NCBI RefSeq assembly: GCF_001592285.1
Contig: NZ_BCWQ01000010.1
Coordinates: forward strand, 124,001 to 188,000
Source of the DNA: Hydrogenophaga pseudoflava NBRC 102511
GTDB taxonomy: Bacteria > Pseudomonadota > Gammaproteobacteria > Burkholderiales > Burkholderiaceae_C
DNA length: 64,000 nt
Direction: 5' to 3'
Numbering within the stretch: the stretch's first letter is position 1; every line of letters starts with the position of its first letter. The position numbers and the translations under genes are program-made. The notes beneath the pieces are model-generated. The model saw nothing but the letters and a program-made list of their open reading frames with translations, did no database searches and was not told the origin of the DNA. Positions 44,761-54,059 of the stretch are shown in pieces.

Positions 44761-45198
44761 TCAGGTCGCCGGGGCCTGGGCCTGCACACGGCGGATGATC
44801 GGCATGTCCTGCTCCAGGATGTGCCCGATCAGCCAGCGGCGCAGGAAGCGTTCGAGGTCCAGGATCGTCAGCCGGCCCTGCTCCAGCTGCAGCTTCATGG
44901 CCGACAGCCGCTCCACAAAGCCGCTGTGCAGCCGCAGGTGCTGGGCGTGGGTGGTGGCGTCGGCCTGCTGGCGCAGCATCCACGCTTCCTCGTACCGGAA
45001 GTGGTAGTCCGCATAGGTCTGCAGCTGTGCAAGCACCTCGTCCAGCGCCGTCCCCGAATCGGCGGGCTGGATGCTGGCCACGCGCTGGAGCAGCTGGAAA
45101 AGCACCCGGTGCTGCAGGTCGATGGCCAGCACCCCGCTGTCCAGCCGGTCGTCCCAGACCAGCGGCCCGTCCGCGTCCTCGTCGGCACCAGGGTTCAT
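44761..45198 (-). CDS. Bacteriohemerythrin
   Basis: The 145-residue single-domain hemerythrin carries the diiron ligand pattern: AIDLQHRVLF near 25, DYHFRYEEAWM near 65, QHLRLHSGF near 86 and WLIGHILEQDMPI near 121. These proteins bind O2, and sometimes NO, at a non-haem diiron site. They serve as oxygen carriers or sensors at low oxygen. It is last in the nrdJ-nnrS operon and coupled to the HHE gene by an ATGA overlap, which fits a role in low-oxygen or NO handling. Confidence 0.9.
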   Translation of the reverse strand: MNPGADEDADGPLVWDDRLDSGVLAIDLQHRVLFQLLQRVASIQPADSGTALDEVLAQLQTYADYHFRYEEAWMLRQQADATTHAQHLRLHSGFVERLSAMKLQLEQGRLTILDLERFLRRWLIGHILEQDMPIIRRVQAQAPAT

Positions 45199-45779
45199 CG
45201 GCCCCGCACCCTTCCGTCGGTGCGCCGGTGCTGCATTTCCTCGCCGATGGCGCTCAGGGCTTGGGCGTCCAGCAGGCCTTGCGCCGCCGGATAGACGAGG
45301 CTCTCCTCCAGGCGGATGTGCTCGTCGTACTGGCCGGCAAAGCGGTCCAGCAGCTGCTCATCGCCGGGCGTCCAGCCGGCCCAGGAAGACGTTGCCGCAG
45401 CGTCGGCCACGGCCAGCAGACAGCGCCGCGCCTGGGGCCAGATCTCGCCCATGGCGACATGGTCGGCCTGCAGGCGGCGCACCGCCTGGCGCAGCGCCTC
45501 GTCGCCGCGCTGCAGCAGGAGCGGGAACACATGCAGTTCCTCGTCCTCGTGGTGCAGCGGCGCGGCCTGGTCGAAATAGCGCATGACATCGCGCGCCGCC
45601 TGGGCCGCCTGTTCGTCGTGGCCACGCGTGGCCAGGTGCTCGCGCAGCTTGCCCAGCAGCCGCAGCATGCGGTGCACCCGCTCGTGGCAGGCGGTCAGCA
45701 TCTCGAACGGCTGCTCGAACCCCACCCCCGCCGCGTGCTGCCCGGGCTGCGTGATCTGGTGCAGGTGGATGCCGGCCAT
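45195..45779 (-). CDS. Hemerythrin HHE cation-binding domain protein
   Basis: The 194-residue helical protein has the His/Glu pattern of HHE domains: ACHERVHRML near 30, LHHEDEELHVFPLL near 71, ADHVAMGEIW near 101 and YDEHIRLEESLVYPAA near 154. Related proteins repair iron centres damaged by NO or oxidants (YtfE/RIC group) or buffer O2/NO. It lacks the N-terminal Cys-rich ScdA segment of full RIC proteins. ATG 45779 is the natural start, 5 bases after the upstream gene. It overlaps the next hemerythrin gene by 4 bases. Confidence 0.82.
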   Translation of the reverse strand: MAGIHLHQITQPGQHAAGVGFEQPFEMLTACHERVHRMLRLLGKLREHLATRGHDEQAAQAARDVMRYFDQAAPLHHEDEELHVFPLLLQRGDEALRQAVRRLQADHVAMGEIWPQARRCLLAVADAAATSSWAGWTPGDEQLLDRFAGQYDEHIRLEESLVYPAAQGLLDAQALSAIGEEMQHRRTDGRVRGR

Positions 45780-45784
45780 GGCCG

Positions 45785-46189
45785 TCAGTCCAGCAGCACC
45801 GCGCGACCCTGCGGGTCGAACGGAATGAAGGTCTGGATGCGGCCCTGGCGGATGGACTCCACCATCTTCTGCAGCGGTGCATCGGCGTCGGCGCTGGTGG
45901 GGGGCTTGCCGGCGCTGCCCGACATGGCAGCGGCGAAGACCATGCCCCAGGGCTGGCCGAAGCCGGCGGCCTCTTCCTTGAGCTGCTCGAACGAGCTCAG
46001 CTCGTCGGGGCTCTTGTCGACGCACATCTGCGGCACCAGCGCACCGCCCTGGCCTTTTTCGAAGGCCGCGCGTTCGGCAGGCGTGGCGTCGTCGGGCAGT
46101 TCGATGGCGGCGAACACCATCAGCAGGCGCTGGGGCAGGGGCTGGGCACGCGCGGCGGCGAGCAGGTCGTCAAAGTTGCTGATGTCCAT
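45785..46189 (-). CDS. Conserved protein of unknown function in the nrdJ operon
   Basis: The 134-residue soluble protein begins MDISNFDDLLAAARAQPLPQ and contains LVPQMCVDKSPDEL near 51 and WGMVFAAAMSG near 81. From memory, close relatives in Comamonadaceae are listed as ribonucleotide reductase subunit alpha. The protein has no recognisable reductase motif, so that label may only reflect the neighbouring nrdJ. It contains one Cys and no membrane segment. It is flanked by nitroreductase and HHE genes on the same transcript. Function unknown. Confidence 0.75.
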   Translation of the reverse strand: MDISNFDDLLAAARAQPLPQRLLMVFAAIELPDDATPAERAAFEKGQGGALVPQMCVDKSPDELSSFEQLKEEAAGFGQPWGMVFAAAMSGSAGKPPTSADADAPLQKMVESIRQGRIQTFIPFDPQGRAVLLD

Positions 46190-46214
46190 GAAAAATCCGG
46201 TGTGGAAAAACGTG

Positions 46215-46841
46215 TCAGCCAGGGCCGACGGGGTTCAGGGTGCTGACGTAGTCGGCCACCGCGGGGCGCACGGCGGTCTTGCCGTGCGAGAGCGCGGTGC
46301 CGATACTCAGAAAACACACGGCCTGTTCGCTCTCGCGCAGGCCGAAGAAGCGGTGCAGCGCAGCCGAACGCACCGATTGCCCGGCCGTGAGCGCCGAGCC
46401 GTAGCCCAGGGCGGTGGCCATGAGCAGCATGTTCTGCGCCGCGCAGCCGGCGGAGATCAGCCGCTCGGCCAGGCCGATCTCGGCGTCGCCCTTGGTTTCG
46501 TCCACCACCAGCAGGGCCAGAAAGGGCGAGCGGAAACCTTTTTCGCGCGCCTTGGCAATGTCGTGCGGCCCGGCCTCCGGGTCGCGCTCCAGCAGGGCCT
46601 GCACGAACACCTCGGCCAGCGCCTCGCGCTGGTCGGCCGGCACGGTGATGAAGCGCCAGGGCAGCAGGCAGCGGTGGTCGGGCGCCGAGGCCGCGGCGGA
46701 CAGGATGGCCTGCAGCTGCGCGGCGTCGGGGCCGGGTTCGCCCAGGCGGAACGGCAGCACCGTGCGGCGCGCCGACATCAGCTCGGCCGCCAGTTCGGAC
46801 CAGTCGGCGGTGCCGACTCCATCAGGTGCGCAGGCGTCCAT
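46215..46841 (-). CDS. Nitroreductase-family FMN oxidoreductase
   Basis: The 208-residue protein has the nitroreductase fold. It has an N-terminal RRTVLPFRLGEPGPD segment for FMN phosphate binding near 25, DHRCLLPWRFITVP near 55, a central helix SAGCAAQNMLLMATALGYGSALTAG near 132, and a late FLSIGTALSHG strand. It resembles the YdjA-type small nitroreductases more than NfsA/B. The substrate is unknown. It lies 3 bases after nnrS, firmly within the low-oxygen operon. Confidence 0.87.
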   Translation of the reverse strand: MDACAPDGVGTADWSELAAELMSARRTVLPFRLGEPGPDAAQLQAILSAAASAPDHRCLLPWRFITVPADQREALAEVFVQALLERDPEAGPHDIAKAREKGFRSPFLALLVVDETKGDAEIGLAERLISAGCAAQNMLLMATALGYGSALTAGQSVRSAALHRFFGLRESEQAVCFLSIGTALSHGKTAVRPAVADYVSTLNPVGPG

Positions 46842-46844
46842 GGC

Positions 46845-48137
46845 TCACCCCGGCCGGCCGTCGGCGCGCGGCCTGCCGAACCAGTTCGCCAGCCGCCCGC
46901 CCCAGACCAGCACCACGCCGGCCCAGGTGAGCGCGGCCGCGGCCAGCCACAGGCCGCTCGCGCCCGGCAGCGTGCCCGCGATGCGCAGCAACACCGCCAC
47001 CTGCAGCATCCAGAACAGGGTCCACACCGTGGCGTCGGCCACCAGGGCGCGGCCGCTGTGGCCGCAGGCCACGCGCGTGACCATGGCCAGCATGGTGGAG
47101 CCGAGGAAGCCCATGGTGAGCGCGTGCAGCGCGCCCAGGCCCAGTGTGGGCACGCCCCCGGCGGCGAGCAGCCACTGCGACAGCCCCGAGAGCAGCAGCG
47201 ACAGGCCGAACCAGACAAAGCCCACGTGCAGCATGGCCAGCAGTCGGATCTTCAGGCTCTGCACCAGGCCCCAGACCCAGGCCAGCCAGACCAGCACGCC
47301 GCCGATGCCCAGTTCCAGCGCACCGCGCAGCAGGCGCCAGGCCGTGCCTTCGCCCCAGCCGGCGAGCATCAGCCACACCGAAGCGACCTCCAGCACCACG
47401 GCCGCCAGCATCAGCCAGAGCACCCAGAACGGGCGCCAGACCTCGATCATGGGCAGCACGCCGGAGGTGAAGAAGGGAATCATGCGGTGGGCCACGGCCA
47501 CGAAGGTGGCGACGATGAAGCCCCACAGCGCCGTGTGCACCAGGGCCAGCGCCACAGACCACTCACCGATCAGCAGCGCCACGCCGATGCCGGCGGCGCA
47601 CAGCGCGCCCAGCGTGCCGCCCAGCGCCACCACCGTGGCGTGCACCCGGTCGGGCACGCGGCTGGCGCGCCACAGGCGCCAGAACCGCAGGTTCTGCGTC
47701 CCCAGGCCGGCCGCAGCCAGCAGGGCTCCGGCCACCGCCACGTCCTGGTGCAGGTGCGCGCCCGCCAGCCACACCAGCCAGCCGGTCACCTGCAGGGCCA
47801 GCGCGGGCGTGATGGCGCGGGCGTCCGGTGCGTCCACGCCCAGCCACTTGGGGCCGGCGGTGAACAGGAAACCGGCGAAGAACAGCGGCATGAAGCCCAG
47901 GGTCATGACCGCGGCGTGGGTCAGCGTGGGCGAGACCGCGTAGGACAGCCCGAACACGCCGCTGGCGCGGTCGACCTGCACCACGGCCCACCAGGCGGCC
48001 GAGGCGACCAGCAGCAGCACCCCCGAAAAAAAGGCCAGCCGGTGTGGCGCGCGCCACAGGCTGGCCCATTGCCAGGGCGTGGCGACCGGCGAACCTTTCG
48101 GCCGCACCGGCAACGTCCCACGCCCCTCGACGCTCAT
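46845..48137 (-). CDS. nnrS: NnrS family haem/copper membrane protein
   Basis: The 430-residue protein has about 12 membrane helices. It has the NnrS hallmarks: an opening [17 protein letters not shown] near 28, [29 protein letters not shown] near 72, the [15 protein letters not shown] block near 216 and [20 protein letters not shown] near 345. NnrS proteins are induced by NO under NnrR/DNR-type regulators and lower the metabolic damage of NO. The start overlaps the nrdJ stop as ATGA. Its presence here links the operon to denitrification or nitrosative stress. Confidence 0.9.
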   Translation of the reverse strand: MSVEGRGTLPVRPKGSPVATPWQWASLWRAPHRLAFFSGVLLLVASAAWWAVVQVDRASGVFGLSYAVSPTLTHAAVMTLGFMPLFFAGFLFTAGPKWLGVDAPDARAITPALALQVTGWLVWLAGAHLHQDVAVAGALLAAAGLGTQNLRFWRLWRASRVPDRVHATVVALGGTLGALCAAGIGVALLIGEWSVALALVHTALWGFIVATFVAVAHRMIPFFTSGVLPMIEVWRPFWVLWLMLAAVVLEVASVWLMLAGWGEGTAWRLLRGALELGIGGVLVWLAWVWGLVQSLKIRLLAMLHVGFVWFGLSLLLSGLSQWLLAAGGVPTLGLGALHALTMGFLGSTMLAMVTRVACGHSGRALVADATVWTLFWMLQVAVLLRIAGTLPGASGLWLAAAALTWAGVVLVWGGRLANWFGRPRADGRPG

Positions 48138-50581
48138 CCGCAGCTGCCCAGGTGCCCGCAGGAGGTGCAGTAGTCGCAGCCGTCCTTGCGGATCATGGCG
48201 TGCGCGCCGCACTCGGGGCACTTCTTGCCGGCCATGACACCCGAGGACATGCCCACCAGCTCCGGCGCGGCCGGGGCATGGGGCGTGGCGACCGCGGCGG
48301 TGTCGGTGTGCTGTTTGCGGCGGGCGATGATGTTCTGCAGCGCGAACGCGATGGCGGCCACCTCGGAGTCGTGCCACATCGGCACGTGGGTGCCGTCGGC
48401 CTTCTCGTAGGTGCCCAGGCGCACCGGGCCGCGGTCCCAAGCGACCTTGCGCATGTCGGACAGCGCCCGGCCCAGGAAGCCGCCGCGCGCGGCCAGCGAG
48501 AGCATGCGCATGGTGGAGGTGATCCACTGCTGCGACTCGCCGTTCTGGCCCACGGGCATGAAGAACTCGATGGCGCGTTCGACCGTGCCCTTGCCGTCGG
48601 CGGCGGGCACCGGCAGGAAGGAGACCACGATGTACAGCGTCTTGTGGCCTTCCTGCGTCCAGTACTCGATCTTGTCGGCCACGGCCGAGAGCGCACCCTT
48701 GGGACGGCTCTCGATCACGGTGCGCATCGGGTCGACCGGCGCCACCACAGGCGCGGGGGCCGGCTTGGCCTCGGCCACCGGCGCACCGGTGTCGAGCACC
48801 GAGCCCAGGATGGTGTTGGGCCGGTAGGTCGCCATGCCCTTGAGGCTGGCGCGCCAGGCCTGCAGGTACAGGTTCTTGAAGTCTTCGTAGGGGTAGTCGC
48901 CCGGCACGTTGACCGTCTTGGAGATCGCCGTGTCCACGAAGGGCTGCACCGCTTCCATCATCGCGATGTGCTCGCCGGCCGTCATGGCCAGCGCGTTGAC
49001 GAAGTACTCGGGCAGGTGGTCCACGTCACCGCCGAGGTCGCGGTAGAGGCGCCAGGCGTGGTCTTCCACCGCGTACTCGCGGGTCGAGCCGTCGTGCTCG
49101 CGCTTCTTGCGGCGGTACATCCAGGAGAACGGCGGCTCGATGCCGTTGGAGGCGTTGTCGGCAAAGGCCAGGCTCACCGTGCCGGTGGGGGCGATGGAGA
49201 GCAGGTGGCTGTTGCGGATGCCGTGCTTGCGGATGGCCTGGCGGATGGGCTCGGGCAGGCGGCTGGCAAAGGTGCCGCGCTCCAGGTAGCCGTTGGCGTC
49301 GAACTTGGGGAAGGCGCCCTTTTCCTTGGCCAGCTCGATCGAGGCGCGGTAGGCCGCGTCGCGCATGTGCTCGGCGATCTGGGCGGCGACCTTGCGGCCT
49401 TCTTCGCGGTCGTAGCGCACGCACAGCATGGCCAGGGTGTTGCCCATGCCGGTGAAGCCCACGCCGATGCGGCGCTTGTCCTGCGCTTCCTTGCGCTGCT
49501 GCTCCAGCGGCCAGAAGGTCACGTCCAGCACGTTGTCCAGCGCCCGCACCTGGGTCGCGACGGCCTTCTCGAAGGCGGCGAAGTCGAACGAGGGCACACC
49601 GCCGAATCCGAAGGCGTTGCGCACGAAGTTGGTCAGGATGATGGGGCCGAGGTCGCAGCAGCCGTAGGACGGCAGCGGCTGTTCACCACAGGGGTTGGTG
49701 GCGGCGATGCCTTCGCAGTAGCGCAGGTTGTTGTCCTGGTTGATCTTGTCCAGGAACAGGATGCCGGGCTCCGCGAAGTCGTAGGCCGACTTCATGATGG
49801 TGTCCCACAGCTCGCGCGCGGACACGCTCTGGTAGACCCAGAGCCCGTCGGAGCGCTGGTAGGCGCCCTTGTCCATCACCTTGCTGCCGGGCTTCGATTT
49901 GTGCACCAGCTCCCAGGGCTGGTCGCCGGCCACGGCTTCCATGAAGGCGTCGCTCACGCCGACCGACACGTTGAAGTTGTTCCAGCGGCCGGGCGTGCGC
50001 TTGGCGGTGATGAAGTCCAGCACGTCCGGGTGGTCGATGCGCAGCACGCCCATCTGGGCGCCGCGGCGCGCACCGGCGCTCTCGACCGTCGAACACGACT
50101 GGTCGAACACGTTGATATAGGAACACGGGCCCGAGGCCATCGAGTGCGTGCCCTTGACCTCGGCGCCGCGCGGGCGGATGCGCGAGAAGTCGTAGCCCAC
50201 ACCGCCACCGCGGCGCATGGTTTCGGCGGCTTCGCGCAGGGCTTCATAAATGCCCGGGAAACCTTCGTCGTCGAAGCCCTGGATGCAGTCGCCCACGGGC
50301 TGCACGAAGCAGTTGATCAGGGTCGCCTGGATGTCGGTGCCGGCGGCGCTCATGATGCGGCCGGCGCCGATGGCACCCGCGTACAGGTTGTCGAGGAATT
50401 TGGCTTCCCACTCGGCACGGATCGGCTCTTTTTCCACCGAGGCCAGGGCGCGGGCCACGCGGCGGTAGAGGTCGTCGATGCCGGTCTCCCCGGGTTTCAG
50501 GTATTTTTCTTCCAGCACATCGAGGCTGATCGGCTGGGGTTCCCGGAGATTCTGGGCTCCGGGTTGGGGGTCACGCTTCAT
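48134..50581 (-). CDS. nrdJ: Adenosylcobalamin-dependent (class II) ribonucleotide reductase
   Basis: The 815-residue enzyme makes deoxyribonucleotides with a B12-derived radical, independent of oxygen. Class II signs are [11 protein letters not shown] near 88, [15 protein letters not shown] near 123, the active-site [14 protein letters not shown] near 295 with its two redox-relevant Cys/Glu, and [26 protein letters not shown] sequence near 465. A C-terminal zinc-ribbon has Cys pairs CPEC and CTSC near 787-810. No ATP cone is visible at the short N-terminus. It starts in an ATGA overlap with the flavin oxidoreductase gene, with CGGAG before it. No cobalamin riboswitch is evident upstream of the operon. 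Confidence 0.95.
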   Translation of the reverse strand: MKRDPQPGAQNLREPQPISLDVLEEKYLKPGETGIDDLYRRVARALASVEKEPIRAEWEAKFLDNLYAGAIGAGRIMSAAGTDIQATLINCFVQPVGDCIQGFDDEGFPGIYEALREAAETMRRGGGVGYDFSRIRPRGAEVKGTHSMASGPCSYINVFDQSCSTVESAGARRGAQMGVLRIDHPDVLDFITAKRTPGRWNNFNVSVGVSDAFMEAVAGDQPWELVHKSKPGSKVMDKGAYQRSDGLWVYQSVSARELWDTIMKSAYDFAEPGILFLDKINQDNNLRYCEGIAATNPCGEQPLPSYGCCDLGPIILTNFVRNAFGFGGVPSFDFAAFEKAVATQVRALDNVLDVTFWPLEQQRKEAQDKRRIGVGFTGMGNTLAMLCVRYDREEGRKVAAQIAEHMRDAAYRASIELAKEKGAFPKFDANGYLERGTFASRLPEPIRQAIRKHGIRNSHLLSIAPTGTVSLAFADNASNGIEPPFSWMYRRKKREHDGSTREYAVEDHAWRLYRDLGGDVDHLPEYFVNALAMTAGEHIAMMEAVQPFVDTAISKTVNVPGDYPYEDFKNLYLQAWRASLKGMATYRPNTILGSVLDTGAPVAEAKPAPAPVVAPVDPMRTVIESRPKGALSAVADKIEYWTQEGHKTLYIVVSFLPVPAADGKGTVERAIEFFMPVGQNGESQQWITSTMRMLSLAARGGFLGRALSDMRKVAWDRGPVRLGTYEKADGTHVPMWHDSEVAAIAFALQNIIARRKQHTDTAAVATPHAPAAPELVGMSSGVMAGKKCPECGAHAMIRKDGCDYCTSCGHLGSCG

Positions 50582-51885
50582 GCAAGGGCTCCGGTTTTGA
50601 AGGCGTCGGATGGTACAGGCTCTGCCGGCAGGGCGCCGGTCACCATCCAGGACACCAGATCATGGACCGAACGGATGTCCTTGCCAAACGGGAGAGTACC
50701 CGCCCCGCGGAAGAACAGGCCCCGCTGCTGATCACCCTCCCAGGCGTGGGCCAATTGCTGGTCGATGCAGAACTGGCCCATGTCCGCCTTGCCATCCCGC
50801 AATCCGCAATGCGCCAGGCAGTCGAAGGCCATGTTGCAGCGGTCCTTCACGTGCGCCACGACCTTCAGCTTGGGCTCCACGCGCAGGTATTTGTTGAGCC
50901 AATGTGTGCGCACACCTCGCGCGGGGAGCCCGGCCACGCTGATGAACTCCACCACATCTTCCGGCGTCGCGTTGGCCAGCACCTGCTTGAAGGCGAGGTC
51001 GGCGTCGCATTCCAGCGTCACCGCGAAGGCCGTGCCCATCTGCACCGCGCTGGCGCCCAAACCCTGCAGGCGGATGATGTCCTCGCGGCTGGAAATGCCG
51101 CCGGCGGCGATCAATGGAATCTTTCCTTCCAGCCCGGCCGATTTGAAAAATTCCAGGGACTGGGGGATGACGTTCTCAAAATTGAAGCGCGGGTCCTGCA
51201 GGTCGGCGACCTTGGCCGCGCCCAGATGTCCCCCCGCCAGCCGGGGGTGTTCGATCACGATGGCGTCGGGCAGGCGGCCTTTTTTCTCCCATTTCTTGAC
51301 GATCAGCTGCACGCCGCGCGCGTCGGACAGGATGGGGATCAGGGCTGTTTCGGGGTGGTCCTTGGCCAGTTCGGGCAGGTCCAGCGGCAGGCCGGCGCCC
51401 ACCACCACCGCATCGGCACCACTTTCCAGCGACTGGCGCACATAGATCTCGTAGGCCGACAGGGCCTTCATGATGTTCACCGCCACCATGCCGCGCCCCT
51501 GCGAAATCAGGCGCGCGCGCTGGATCTCGCGGTCCAGCGCCACCAGGTTGGCCGCGTTGATGCGCTCTCGCGCGTCGGGTTCCTTGCCACTTTCCAGGTG
51601 GCGGGTCTGGGCCATCAGGTCGGGGTGCAGGCGGCGCAGGTCCACCGACGACACGGTGCCCACCCCGCCCAGCGACGCCACGGCGCCGGCCAGGCCGCCC
51701 GCCGACACGCCCACGCCCATGCCGCCCTGCACGATCGGCAGCAACTCGCGGCCCCGCAGCCGCCAGGGGTGCATGCCGTTGTCGCCCGCCTGGCGCAGCA
51801 GCGCCCGCGCGCGTTCGGCGGTCTCGCCGTCTCCAGGCGCCACCGCCCCCATCACATCTCGTGCATTCATCGTCTGATTTCCCAT
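50578..51885 (-). CDS. Nitronate monooxygenase-family flavin oxidoreductase
   Basis: The 435-residue TIM-barrel FMN protein has [20 protein letters not shown] near 56, [10 protein letters not shown] near 140, [14 protein letters not shown] near 160, [15 protein letters not shown] near 268 and [13 protein letters not shown] near 300. The last 100 residues are Cys-containing ([17 protein letters not shown] and a later Cys). This suggests an extra iron-sulfur or zinc site not found in classical 2-nitropropane dioxygenase. It is first in the nrdJ-nnrS operon, behind FNR-like boxes. Start ATG 51885 or 51870 (GGGA lies before the second). Substrate unknown; FabK-like enoyl reduction is a possible alternative. 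Confidence 0.83.
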   Translation of the reverse strand: MGNQTMNARDVMGAVAPGDGETAERARALLRQAGDNGMHPWRLRGRELLPIVQGGMGVGVSAGGLAGAVASLGGVGTVSSVDLRRLHPDLMAQTRHLESGKEPDARERINAANLVALDREIQRARLISQGRGMVAVNIMKALSAYEIYVRQSLESGADAVVVGAGLPLDLPELAKDHPETALIPILSDARGVQLIVKKWEKKGRLPDAIVIEHPRLAGGHLGAAKVADLQDPRFNFENVIPQSLEFFKSAGLEGKIPLIAAGGISSREDIIRLQGLGASAVQMGTAFAVTLECDADLAFKQVLANATPEDVVEFISVAGLPARGVRTHWLNKYLRVEPKLKVVAHVKDRCNMAFDCLAHCGLRDGKADMGQFCIDQQLAHAWEGDQQRGLFFRGAGTLPFGKDIRSVHDLVSWMVTGALPAEPVPSDAFKTGALA

Positions 51886-52015
51886 AGGACGGCGCAAAAA
51901 ACCGCTGGTGGAGACTACCGGCGACGCCGTCACGCCGCCTTGTTCTGTGTCAAGAATTTCTGCGACGGCCTGGGAAAAAACCCAGTCACCGGCAGGGTGA
52001 TCCGGACCGACCGGT

Positions 52016-52029
52016 TTGCGCCAGATCAA
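52016..52029. promoter_or_regulatory. Degenerate FNR/ANR-like box
   Basis: TTGCGCCAGATCAA matches the TTGAT-N4-ATCAA pattern with a good right half. Its centre lies 26 bases before that of the better box at 52042-52055. It is in the gap between the nrdJ operon and the ubiquinone operon. Confidence 0.45.
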
Positions 52030-52041
52030 GCCATGACGCCC

Positions 52042-52055
52042 TTGACGCGGGTCAA
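52042..52055. promoter_or_regulatory. FNR/ANR/DNR box in the ubiU - nrdJ operon divergent region
   Basis: TTGACGCGGGTCAA is a perfect inverted repeat of TTGAC/GTCAA with 4-base spacing, the CRP/FNR-family pattern. TTGAC halves are typical of DNR/NnrR- or ANR-type sites. A -10-like TAAGGT lies at 52078-52083, so the box would sit at about -41.5 to the ubiU operon start. Confidence 0.7.
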
Positions 52056-52077
52056 TCGCCGACCGTCGGCGCGCGGC

Positions 52078-52083
52078 TAAGGT
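52078..52083 (+). promoter_or_regulatory. Candidate -10 hexamer of ubiU operon
   Basis: TAAGGT, in the string CTAAGGT, lies 30 bases after the centre of the FNR-like box. This is the spacing of class II FNR-activated promoters. A near-identical CTAACGT stands at the same distance in front of the radical SAM gene. Confidence 0.45.
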
Positions 52084-52130
52084 CGCGCCTTCCTTTCGCC
52101 GTCCGTCGGCCACCAACCCGTTCACCACCC

Positions 52131-53129
52131 ATGGATCTCGTCTGCCCCGCCGGCAGCCTGCCCGCCCTCAAGGCCGCCATCGACCACGGCGCCAGCTGTG
52201 TCTACCTCGGCCTGCGCGACGCCACCAACGCGCGCAACTTCGCCGGCCTGAACTTCGACGACGCCGGCATCGCCAGCGGCATCGCCTACGCGCACCAGCG
52301 CGGCCGCCAGGTTTTCATGGCCATCAACACCTACCCGCAGGCCGGCCAGCCGCAGCGCTGGCAGCAGGCGCTGGACAAGGCCGTCACCCTGGGCGTGGAC
52401 GCCGTCATCCTGGCCGACCCCGGCCTGATGGCCTACGCAGTGCAGCGCCACCCGCAGCTGCGGCTGCACCTGTCGGTGCAGGGCTCGGCCACCAACCACG
52501 AGGCGATCAACTTCTACCACCGGCGGTTCGGCATCTCGCGCGCCGTGCTGCCGCGTGTGCTCTCGCTCGAACAGGTGCGCCTGCTGGTGCAGAAGACGCC
52601 GGTGGAAATCGAGGTGTTCGGCTTCGGCAGCCTGTGCGTGATGGTCGAAGGCCGCTGCGCGCTCTCGTCCTACGTGACCGGCGAATCGCCCAACACGCAC
52701 GGCGTGTGCTCGCCCGCCAAGGCGGTGCGCTGGCAGGAAACCCCCAAGGGCCTGGAGTCGCGCCTGAACGGCGTGCTGATCGACCGCTACGCGCCCGGCG
52801 AGAGCGCCGGCTACCCGACGCTGTGCAAGGGCCGCTTCGACGTCGAGGACGACCACAGCTACTACGCGATCGAGGAACCCACCAGCCTGAACACCTTGTC
52901 GCTGCTGCCGCAGCTGGCGCAGATGGGCGTGCGCGCGATCAAGATCGAAGGCCGCCAGCGCAGCCCGGCCTATGTGGCGCAGGTCACCAAGGTCTGGCGC
53001 GAGGCCATCGACAGCTGCGCGGCCCAGCCCCAGCACTACACGCCCAAGGGCCAGTGGATGGCCGCGCTGGACCAGGTGGCCGAAGGCCAGCAACACACCC
53101 TCGGTGCCTACCACCGCCCCTGGAAATGA
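52131..53129 (+). CDS. ubiU: UbiU, O2-independent ubiquinone hydroxylation subunit (U32 family)
   Basis: The 332-residue protein of the peptidase U32 family matches E. coli UbiU (YhbU) from [21 protein letters not shown] onward. The four cluster Cys are visible in [10 protein letters not shown] (two), THGVC and YPTLCKGRF (about 167-230). UbiU and UbiV form a heterodimer, each with a 4Fe-4S cluster, that hydroxylates the ubiquinone ring without oxygen using prephenate. It is first gene of the operon and overlaps ubiV by ATGA. Its promoter carries FNR-like boxes, as fits anaerobic use. Confidence 0.94.
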   Translation: MDLVCPAGSLPALKAAIDHGASCVYLGLRDATNARNFAGLNFDDAGIASGIAYAHQRGRQVFMAINTYPQAGQPQRWQQALDKAVTLGVDAVILADPGLMAYAVQRHPQLRLHLSVQGSATNHEAINFYHRRFGISRAVLPRVLSLEQVRLLVQKTPVEIEVFGFGSLCVMVEGRCALSSYVTGESPNTHGVCSPAKAVRWQETPKGLESRLNGVLIDRYAPGESAGYPTLCKGRFDVEDDHSYYAIEEPTSLNTLSLLPQLAQMGVRAIKIEGRQRSPAYVAQVTKVWREAIDSCAAQPQHYTPKGQWMAALDQVAEGQQHTLGAYHRPWK

Positions 53130-54055
53130 CCATGCAACTCTCTCTCGGGCCGCTGCAGTACTACTGGCCGCGCAGCACGGTGTTCGATTTCTACGAGGCC
53201 ATGGCCGCGACGGCGGTGGACATCGTCTACCTCGGCGAAGTGACCTGCTCGCGCCGGCACGAGCTGCGGCTGTCGGACTGGCTGGATGTGGCGCAGCTGC
53301 TGCGCGAGGCGGGCAAGACGCCCGTGCTCTCGACCCTGGTGCTGCTGGAGTCGGGCTCGGACGTGGGCGCGATGCAGAAGATCGCCGCGAACGGGGACTT
53401 CCCTGTAGAGGCCAACGACATGGGTGCGGTCGGTGCGCTGGCAGGGCACAAGCCCTTCGTGGCCGGGCCGCACCTGAACATCTACAACGCGCCGGCGCTG
53501 CACTGGATGGCGGAACAAGGCGCCACGCGCTGGGTCGCGCCGCTGGAGATGAAGCGCGACGACCTCGCCCTGTTGCAGCGCGAGCGCCCCGCAGGCCTGC
53601 AGACCGAGGTGTTCGCGCACGGCCGCCTGCCGCTGGCGTTCTCGGCCCGCTGCTTCACCGCGCGCCACCGCAACCTGCCCAAGGACGACTGCCGCTTCAG
53701 CTGCATCGACCACCCCGACGGCCTGATGATGCAGACGCGCGAGCAGGCCGACTTCCTGGTGCTCAACGGCATCCAGACCCAGTCGGCCCGGGTGCACAGC
53801 CTGATCGACGCCTGGGACGATCTGGCCGCGCTCGGCGTGGACGTGGCCCGCATCAGCCCGCAGGCGCAGCACACGGCCGAGATCGTGGCGCTGTACGACG
53901 CGCTGCGCCAGGGCACCCTCACACCCGGAGCCGCGCGCGACGCGCTGCTGCCCCTGCTGCCGGCCTCGGGCGACGACCAGCCCGACTGCAACGGCTACTG
54001 GCATGGCCGTCCGGGGCTGGACCGGGTCGAGCCCCACCACGCGGTCCCCGCCTGA
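53126..54055 (+). CDS. ubiV: UbiV, O2-independent ubiquinone hydroxylation subunit (U32 family)
   Basis: The 309-residue U32-family partner of UbiU has [20 protein letters not shown] near 7. The cluster Cys lie in [13 protein letters not shown] near 41 and in [21 protein letters not shown] near 175-195, matching the four of E. coli UbiV. The start ATG at 53126 overlaps the ubiU stop; 53132 is an internal alternative. It has a C-terminal extension of about 15 residues. Its stop is 4 bases before trhA. Confidence 0.93.
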   Translation: MTMQLSLGPLQYYWPRSTVFDFYEAMAATAVDIVYLGEVTCSRRHELRLSDWLDVAQLLREAGKTPVLSTLVLLESGSDVGAMQKIAANGDFPVEANDMGAVGALAGHKPFVAGPHLNIYNAPALHWMAEQGATRWVAPLEMKRDDLALLQRERPAGLQTEVFAHGRLPLAFSARCFTARHRNLPKDDCRFSCIDHPDGLMMQTREQADFLVLNGIQTQSARVHSLIDAWDDLAALGVDVARISPQAQHTAEIVALYDALRQGTLTPGAARDALLPLLPASGDDQPDCNGYWHGRPGLDRVEPHHAVPA

Positions 54056-54059
54056 CGCC

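Noticed and set aside
45785..46189. Calling the 134-residue protein a ribonucleotide reductase subunit
   Set aside because: It has no radical, cone or barrel motif of reductases; the name would rest only on nrdJ being nearby.
51971..51985. TGGG-A6-CCCA hairpin in the nrdJ/ubiU divergent gap
   Set aside because: The stem is only 4-5 pairs and there is no gene end nearby to terminate; no regulatory reading is supported.
51886..52130. Possible cobalamin riboswitch for the nrdJ operon
   Set aside because: The gap is short, I see no B12-box-like conserved core, and the first gene is not nrdJ; the palindromes there are better explained as FNR-family sites.
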